64,000 bases of DNA from positions 21,484-85,483 of the forward strand of contig JAOBSW010000722.1 in the NCBI GenBank assembly GCA_026214975.1. Reading direction: 5' to 3'. Of this stretch, positions 56,640 through 64,000 are shown in pieces. This DNA comes from Gentiana macrophylla. Lineage: Eukaryota > Streptophyta > Magnoliopsida > Gentianales > Gentianaceae. Numbering within the stretch: the first letter of the stretch is position 1; every line of letters begins with the position of its first letter. The notes beneath the pieces were generated by a model, which did not search any database, was not told the DNA's origin, and was given only the letters and a program-made list of their open reading frames with translations. A program made the translations under genes and the position numbers.

Positions 56640-58930
56640 ATAAAGAGTATTCTGATGACTGAAATTATATTTTTCTTTTTAATTAGAGCTTTACTTACAT
56701 ATTTGCATGGAGAAGTTATTTTATCTTGAGGAATTTTGAAGTGAAATGGCGGGTAAAGCGATCGAGCAGCGCGATTAAAATCTGAGAATAAAATGTATGA
56801 GTGCAGAAATTTGTCATCTGATTGTTTAAAATCAGTGTCAAGACAGCGTATGATAATAACTTCCTATTTGCATGCAATTGATCATGTTATCGATCGTGGA
56901 AATAAAGATCATGACATTTGACAAGACAGTTCTATATAAGTGGCTAATAAAGATAGAGTTTATTGTTAAAAAAGCAATTTGAGCGTAAAAATATGTAATT
57001 AGGATAGTGGAATTTTTTCAGGATAAAAGAACGTCGTTATTATTTTGTGATAGTGAAGCATTAGATTTGAAGTCGGTTTATTTCTGACTTGATGTCAGAT
57101 TTGTCGCTATCATCAATTTTATATTTTATTTTGATTTATTTTTCCCTGGTTTTGACCTTTTTAAACCACTCTTGCCCACAAAGATATTACATAGAGTTTG
57201 TTTGATGAGATTATGTACTTGTTTGTTAATATTGACTTTTAAGTTGAAACTCTGCTATAGTACTCCTTGGTATGAAGAGTGATTTGACGAGGCATCGTTT
57301 TCTGCTCAAAGACCGAATTCGATGATTTAGGGTTTCTGATTTCGAAGATGCTAATCTTCGAATGAAGTCCTCAAATAATAAAGTTATATAATGGAAGAAG
57401 CTTGGTTTTGTTTCTGTAGTAGTCTCTACGTATACAATGTTATTTTGTTTCCCATATAAATTACCAATCGATTTTCATCATTTGTAATAAGGTGATTATC
57501 CAAAAAGTATTCATTATTCTAGTTCTTATAGGATTGATTGCATGTGACAACATGATGGCATTTAGGAAAAAACATTAGAGTACTTAATTGATACACCATG
57601 TAGGTCTCTTTTGGTGAGAAAACTTGATTTTAGGAAGCAAAAAGACAATGCACAATAAAAAAAAGTAATTGAGGGGATAATTAACTGCTATAAAGACAAT
57701 GACATCTTCCTAGACAAGTAATTAGATCTTAAGTTTATTGGGTTGTTATTTCAAGGAAACTACGATCTGAGGAGTAATCGGCGTGTCATTATTTTTATCA
57801 TAAATTGTAAATCAATAATCTGATTTATATCTGAGAATGATCTGGCGTTATGTCACTCTCAAATATAGTGATTATAGAAGAAATTCAAATCAAGACGTGA
57901 CCTACTCACTCTACATCATGTGAAGATGTGGTTAAAGGAATAATATGAACTACACAAGTTAAGTTTACTTTGAAAACTAATGAAGTAAATGATGTCATAT
58001 CACACGTTTCATGTTTGAAGGGTGTACCTCAAAATTTACCAAAGAAGTGCTAGTTTCAAATCGTGTCATCGATATTTAAAGTTTACAAAGATTATTTGTT
58101 GAGGTTAAATCATCTTTTATTAAAAAAAGCGTCCTTTAAAGAAAATAAAGAGTTGAAATAAGGATTAAGGTCTTTGGTGGCATTGGCACTACATCTGGCC
58201 CGAGTTTATAGGTGCACAACTTTGCATCGAGACTTTATAATCGACTTTCAACCATTTGTATATACATATTCAATCTCCGAAAAATTGATTTTAAAGTCAT
58301 TTATCGCTTTTAGGGATCAAATGTAGTGTGATTTCAATGAACATAAATTTGGTGTCTGTTATTAAAGACTATCTGAAACAAAGCGTGTAGGAATATCGTG
58401 TATACATGCAGGGGCCAATTTAGGAATTTATTCTGGTTAGTCGCGGAATCTAAAGCTACACATTTTATTTAGAAATTTATTCCAATACGATGTCGGGCCT
58501 AAAAATGCATGTTTAACAACAAAGCAATGACTTTTAAGCAATAAAATTACGTTATTTTAATACTAAAGTAAAAAAGGAAAATTAGATCTCGATAAAATCG
58601 CGTGAGCCACAGTGATCAGTAGATCGCACCTGATACATGCAAGTTGCTGAGTGCTTTAGATGTGCACTATGATGGATGATGTATTTATATCATACTGACA
58701 CCATAAATCATCAAACCCACATGGATAAAGTGGATTGTGTATCAAATTCAATAGGGTTGAATTTGCCTATTTGAGTTGTCATCTCTGCTCATGTAATGTT
58801 CAGTTAATCTTGAATGAAGGGATAATGTAAAAATTCATACTCAAGAGGTACTTCTTGGGAATGAAACTTTAACTATTGGTTGAAACCTTACCAAATTGAA
58901 TATTCTAGAGGACATAAAAGACAGCGCGTA
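56640..58930. other. Gene-poor stretch with possible very old LTR-element remains
   Basis: A TATA-like CTATATAAG near 56933 and a string near 56750 (AAATGGCGGGTAAAGCGA) similar to one near 60782 (AAAGTGGCGTGTGAAAGCGA) hint at a dispersed LTR family. Short peptide-like traces near 57950-58050 are too broken to assign. Confidence 0.35.
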
Positions 58931-58934
58931 TGTT

Positions 58935-59042
58935 GAATCTGTTTGGTGTAGCGGTAAAGTGGAATTGTATTAATTTTTGATCGAAAATCGTGGTTAGATT
59001 CTCATTTCCGTTATTATATTTTCTCATCAATTATTTTTTTAT
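58935..59042 (+). mobile_element. Worn SINE-like sequence
   Basis: TGGTGTAGCGGTAAAGTGG resembles a Pol III A box. About 60 bases later TGGTTAGATTCTC resembles a B box with one key change, and a T-rich tail follows. No flanking duplication was identified. Confidence 0.4.
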
Positions 59043-61660
59043 TAAATGATATACGTAAAAAAATATTTACCATAACTTCATTCATTTAACTATTTTATTT
59101 GTTCTTTATAATCCTTTATTATAACATATCTCCACAATCAATTCTTTTCTTACACAAATTCTTCATCCGCCCCTACAATGAGACGTAGACAAGAATATAA
59201 ATGTTGCATAAAGATATGATAAAATAGAAAAACAAAAACAAAAATAAATTATTTGATTAAGCAGTTGTTTATTTAAATGGTGGTAGACTTGAAAACGATA
59301 CAAAATGTTTAATTTTATTATCTATATAAAAAAAATACGCCATGTTTAAGAATTTTAGATCACGTCTTTATGTATCTACTTAAGTTTTAATTCTGAATAT
59401 GAAATGGTGAATTTCAGATTAATCAGATATTCTTTCGATAAGCTTTAATTAAGAAAGAAAGAAAAATATAATACTATATGCTAATAAGGTTTGAAAAGTT
59501 GACCTAAAAATAGTACAACCACTACCAATTTCCCTTTGACAAGTACTATGCATTGAGTGCAGGGAGGAAAGTGTCAACTTCCTCAAAGAAGACAAACAAG
59601 TACAAAGCAAATGACTTCTATTTCGTACGTATAAAACTTTACTTTATTGAATCAGAACTCCAAAACCTGATTGTGACATCAATTCACTTACCTTGAGATT
59701 CTTCCATTTGTTTGTCTATTTGATTTTGAAAATTTTAAATTTTAGGTTTGTGTAAATTGATGTATTGCAAAATTACATGAAGTGATTGAGTGGACAATTC
59801 TATTTATCGCTAATACTTTCTATTATATTATGATGGAACGTAAAATGAATATCGGCGTGTGAAATAAAGCCGATATTTTTTATTTTTTATACGTGTGATA
59901 ATCGATACGGACGATCCATTTAAATGTAAAGTTTATACGACAAAATACTTACCTTTACGTGTAAATTATGACAAGCGCTAATATAATTAATTTATAGAAA
60001 ATTGAAAATACGATGTGATATTATTTGTTGGGGTGGATTCTGGTAGGTAACTTCGTAGTAGCGAAGCTATATGCGTGGCGAGGATACCATGGGTTTCACG
60101 AGGTGGAATACACAGTGCCCGTGTGTGGAAATTGTGTGGTCAGGATCTCTTGCGTAACAATGTCCTCACTCAATAGGAAGTCGTAGGATAATTTTCCTGA
60201 TTTGTTGGATCTGGGAGTTTTCTGGGAAGACCACCAGGCCTAGTGAACTAGGAGTCTCATAAACTACACAATTATAGGACACATGATTGTATGTGTATAT
60301 AGTGTATTTTAAGTGTATTTTACTTCTCATATTGTTAAAAATTAGTAAGATACGAATTTATAATCGTATTCATCAACAAAATTATAAAACATTTTTTTAG
60401 ACATATTCACTTTATATATTAGCAAAAAAATTATGGTTATACAATTAATCTATGTTGAACAAAGGCCTAAAGTGTATTTTGGCGTCGCGGAATTTTATGT
60501 TGGACTGCGTCTGAATCCTGGTTGATCTGAAGGCAAATAGGAATCCAGCGTTAAATATGAAGCCACTACACCTTAAAAGCTTTTCAGCGTGATATCGGCT
60601 TTGAAAGTCTTGAGCTTGGTGGTCACAAAAATTCTTGGCAGCAAATGACCAGCACAAATTTCACTTTTAGGCGTGGAGTCTTGATAGCATAAAAGCCAGG
60701 CACCAGTTGTATTTCAGGCGAAATTTTTGGACATGTTTAATCAAGGAAAATCTTGTATGGAGATGAGATTTTGAGATAAAGTGGCGTGTGAAAGCGATAA
60801 AAATTACGATTTAATCTACGAAATGAAAGCGTGTATTTAAGTATTGAGCAGCGCGTGTCTCGCTTACGATGTGGAGACAACGCTTAAAAAGTATTTATCC
60901 ATTAATCAAAGCCCTTAATGATAATCGAAGGTGTGTTGAAAACATCAAGTAATCAAAATCATGAGTTAATGATAACCGTAAATTTCTTCTGGTGTAGTCT
61001 GTTTTGTTTCTTATGACCTGTTGTCAAATTCCATCATCCTAAACATCAGCAGTTTTGTTACCTAATAATTTTTTACTATGTTATTGTACAAGTTGAATTC
61101 TTGATGTAGTTTAAACACAATATAACGCTTGTTAAACATTATAGATGATTTTAATGGTTATGATCGAAAGCCCGACTATTTCCTTAATGCAACCAGAGTA
61201 TAATTGTACCATTTATATTATTATTATTATTATTATGATTTTGAGGACATTTTATATTAATTAAACTCTACTTGGAAAAGAAGGTTGAACTACACAATAT
61301 GAAGTCAAAGAAGAAATAAATAATCTTTACATCTCAATCGTAAAAAATTAATAAAAAAGCATTTTGCTTGTGGCGTAGATTAAGAAAATCAATTAATGTA
61401 TAGTAATTTAAGTGCTAGTAATTATATAAATACCATCATCGTAATAAATCTTTCTTCACCAGAATATGAAATGAATATATAAAGCGTTAAATGTTACCTT
61501 GATAGAAGTCGATTTAGAAAAAATTGCGTTAAATAATAATATTGGTTTTACAAATGAGCAACTTTATTGTAAGATAATTTAATTTTAGAAAATCTCAAAT
61601 TTTTATCTCGACCGGAGGTAGTAGTCATTAGTTATGCAATTAGAAAGCAACGGCAATATT
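59043..61660. other. Intergenic sequence, no gene seen
   Basis: AT-rich, except for a GC-richer patch at 60026-60250 and another at 60470-60720 without recognisable coding content. The minus-strand frame 60657-60445 matches nothing known to me. Confidence 0.45.
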
Positions 61661-61889
61661 GCAAGGCTTATCGGCGTTGTGGAGTAAGCCCGATTTTGAA
61701 AGTGGCTTCATTTCGATGGGTAGCGAGATCTGAGGAAATATCTACGATTGGCGGCAGTCACTTGCTGAAGTCACGAGGAGGAAGCGATATGAATACTGTA
61801 TTAGGAGACTTAGGACATGATTTGGAGTTTAAAAGGAGTCCAAGCCCAGGCTGATTATTTCATGTATTAATCGTACACAGGGAGGTATG

Positions 61890-62110
61890 AGTGGCAGAGG
61901 GTTTGGCTAAAGCGACGCGATTATCCCTCTTGCTAGATGTGCAATTTGTGATGAAAGCGAGGAGTATATTCTCCATGCTTGTCGAGGTGCGTAGATGGGG
62001 CGAGTGATCGAGTTTGGTTCGACTGTCTGCCAGTGAATGTTGGGCTGATTTTTGCGGCCTTGATTACACCGAAGGAGTGGGTGGAGCTTAACAGCAGAAA
62101 AGAGTAACTT
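61890..62110 (+). pseudogene. LINE-type ORF2 C-terminal zinc-binding relic
   Basis: In one frame ARCAICDESEEYILHACRGA shows the C-x2-C... H-x3-C pattern of the zinc-binding domain that ends many plant non-LTR reverse transcriptases. A stop (TAG) follows directly, and FDCLPVNVGLIFAALITPKE is readable further on. Upstream the frame is lost. Likely a worn LINE fragment. Confidence 0.45.
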
Positions 62111-62175
62111 AGAACAACGGTACTGCTACATGGAAATACTTTTGGCGAGAAGCGATTCTCTGATGTTGGTTGTGC

Positions 62176-62545
62176 CACAACAAAATAGACCTTTTAAGTG
62201 ACAAAAAAATTCGCCGCGAAAAGTGCTGATTTTCGTCATTAAAAGCTTTCGTGACAAAAAATTTAATACGCGGCGTTTGTTAATAATAAACAGTGGCCTT
62301 CAAAGGTGCTATGTTAACCCCAAACCAGAGTGTTGGTACTAAAAGAAATTCAGTCGCGGCCAGATCTCTTACTTTTGTCACCAAAGCTTTTCATGACAAA
62401 GCATTTAAATTTCTCACCAGATAGTTTTTCGTACAGCAAAATTTTTGTCACAAAATAATGAACATTTTATCACTAATTAAGTGTTGTCACCGGAGTACAA
62501 ACACATTTTACATTAATAGTTAATATTGACAAGCGTTTTGTCCTT
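62176..62545. mobile_element. CACTA-type transposon end with subterminal repeats (fragment)
   Basis: Begins CACAACAAAATAGACC, close to the usual plant CACTA terminus, followed by direct and inverted subterminal motifs of the (T)TTTGTCAC / GTGACAAAA type at about 62198, 62250, 62375, 62390 and 62445. The opposite end was not found within the window, so it is truncated or non-autonomous. Confidence 0.55.
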
Positions 62546-62557
62546 TTAGAAGTCATA

Positions 62558-62760
62558 ATGCAATAATATTAATTATAATAATATTAATAAAAATAATAAT
62601 AATTATAAATAATAAATATTCGAAACAAAATAATAGAATATAATAATAATAATAGTAATAAATAATAAATATTGAAATATATAAATAGAAAATAACAATA
62701 ATAAATAATAAATATTCAAATATAATAATAGAAAAAGAAAAGAAAAAAATAATAAAAGAA
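62558..62760. repeat. AAT-rich low-complexity repeat
   Basis: About 200 bases of (AAT)n and (AATA)n variants including repeated AATAATAAATATT. A minus-strand frame over it (Ile/Tyr/Phe-rich) is an artefact of composition. Confidence 0.9.
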
Positions 62761-64000
62761 AAATGGGACAAAAGAAATCTAATATATCTTATTTGGAAAA
62801 ACACATTGGCAGACAAGGCTATGATTTCACTTTTTCTATTTCAACTTTTACGCACCACCCGTTGCTTTACATAGCTTTAGACAAAAGAGTCCGCACAATC
62901 AAAATAAACACACGTGCGAGAAACGTGTTTAGAATAATATTGCACTACCTGGGTTTGAAGGCGTACACCCGAAAACGATATGGTTTGGAAGCATGTACTA
63001 GTCACTGTAAAATCTCAAAGGAAAAAAAAAAGCAAGTTAAAATATTGCTAATGTACTAAAAAATCGAGGGCTCAGGAAATATATGCATTAGGAGTTATAC
63101 ATATAGTTGGTTAAATGTGCAAACTTATGTCAGTGCATCGTGTTTCCCAGATTTAATTCGATGAATAGGGGAAATAGAAAAATAGAAATGCATTGGCCAA
63201 ATCTTAGATCGAGGAACAAAGAGATGTTATTACTTCCAATTATGCAGCAAACTTAAATCCCGTTCAAGGCCCTGAATCGAGATATACACAAAACATGTTC
63301 TTGGAAATAGCTTGACCGATTTCGTTAGTGTTAGTCGTCAATATACTCTTGAGCATCGTATACTTCACAAAGCTGTAGCGAGGATATTAACTTGTGAGAA
63401 TCTTTCGTGTCTATGAACCATAGAACAAATGCAAGTTATTGATGCAAGAAGATAACAAAAGACCACTGTTGATATACGAGATACGCGACACCTGAAAAGA
63501 GGAAAGCGATACAAAGAACACTTGAAGCGAGGAGAAATTTTGAATAATGTAATGAAGACACGAAACAAACTAAAGCTAACAACTTTGAATTAGAGACTTA
63601 TACAAGAAACCAGTTCCACACAAACTATCACGGCTCTTTTGATTAGTAATTGTTAGAGAGCTTTAAATCTTCACGATTTTCCACAATCACCGTATACGCC
63701 ATTTGCCAATCGACAACTTAAAAGAGGTTAACTTGCTGTGTTGTATCTTTAGCATACACCAAATTAAGAAATAGAAACGTAACATAACATTAAATCACGT
63801 GCACGTATCAAAAATGCGATCCATCGATCGATGGCTTGATGTACACGCTTAAGAAGAGGATACATAGAGTTGAGTTCTGAGGAAAATGTAGCATGAAATT
63901 TGTGCACTAATAAGCATTAAAGAAACCACGCACACCTACGCACACGCACACGCACACACGGTGAGCATTTTCATTGCAGTCATGATCGATTCAAGAAATT
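62761..64000. other. Right edge of window, no gene recognised
   Basis: The 98-codon frame 62763-63059 (+) and the 67-codon frame 63568-63365 (-) have no recognisable domain. A CA-rich short repeat (CACACGCACACGCACACAC) lies at about 63929-63960. Confidence 0.4.

Noticed and set aside
57840..58150. Very worn Copia protease-like peptide traces
   Set aside because: Similarity is too faint and broken, and no conserved motif could be read with confidence.

Overview
The window is nuclear DNA of a eudicot plant. It is AT-rich, has intron-split coding sequence with GT/AG junctions, and is packed with plant-type mobile elements: Copia and Athila-type Gypsy LTR retrotransposons, Stowaway-like MITEs, tRNA-derived SINEs and traces of LINE and CACTA elements. 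It also carries a nuclear insert of plastid DNA and a broken beta-tubulin exon. The species cannot be named from the sequence. There is no sign of bacterial operons or CRISPR arrays.

Only one host gene is convincing: a three-exon gene at 14.0-15.8 kb for a plant MORN-repeat protein with two N-terminal membrane segments. It has a TATA box, a CT-rich leader and two upstream ORFs. As printed, its frame is broken by two single-base deletions. Restoring one base at each site gives consistent splice phases and a 428-residue protein, so these may be assembly errors.

Layout: 0-13.7 kb is intergenic, with a CAC-rich tandem repeat (0.46-0.99 kb), MITEs (1.9, 3.4 kb), a LINE 3' end (5.2 kb), tandem repeats (6.2, 10.2 kb) and two adjacent SINEs (11.3-11.8 kb). 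The MORN gene occupies 13.7-15.9 kb. From 16 to 21.2 kb there are short repeats, and a Stowaway MITE follows at 21.2-21.5 kb. A Copia element with 128-bp LTRs and an ATTAG target duplication spans 21.8-28.1 kb; a 1.7-kb solo LTR has split its RNase H domain. From 28.4 to 43.5 kb a second, decayed Copia is split by a complete 11.85-kb Athila-type Gypsy element on the minus strand, with 1.64-kb LTRs, a tRNA-Asp primer site and a TTGAG target duplication. A tandem repeat and an LTR-like segment containing another solo LTR lie at 45.2-49.5 kb. The stretch 49.6-52.0 kb is a relic cluster: a beta-tubulin exon-1 pseudogene, a 1-kb terminal-inverted-repeat transposon and a psaB/rpoC2 plastid-DNA chimera. 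The last 12 kb is repeat-rich and gene-poor.

The mobile elements have built this locus by layered insertion, and the order is readable: Athila entered Copia-2, one solo LTR entered Copia-1, and another entered an older LTR. The most unusual pattern is that three unrelated LTR families appear to share a promoter layout: a small array of GC-rich, mostly palindromic motifs just upstream of a minus-strand TATA box. In the Athila element the same motif recurs as a four-unit array in the leader beside the primer-binding site.
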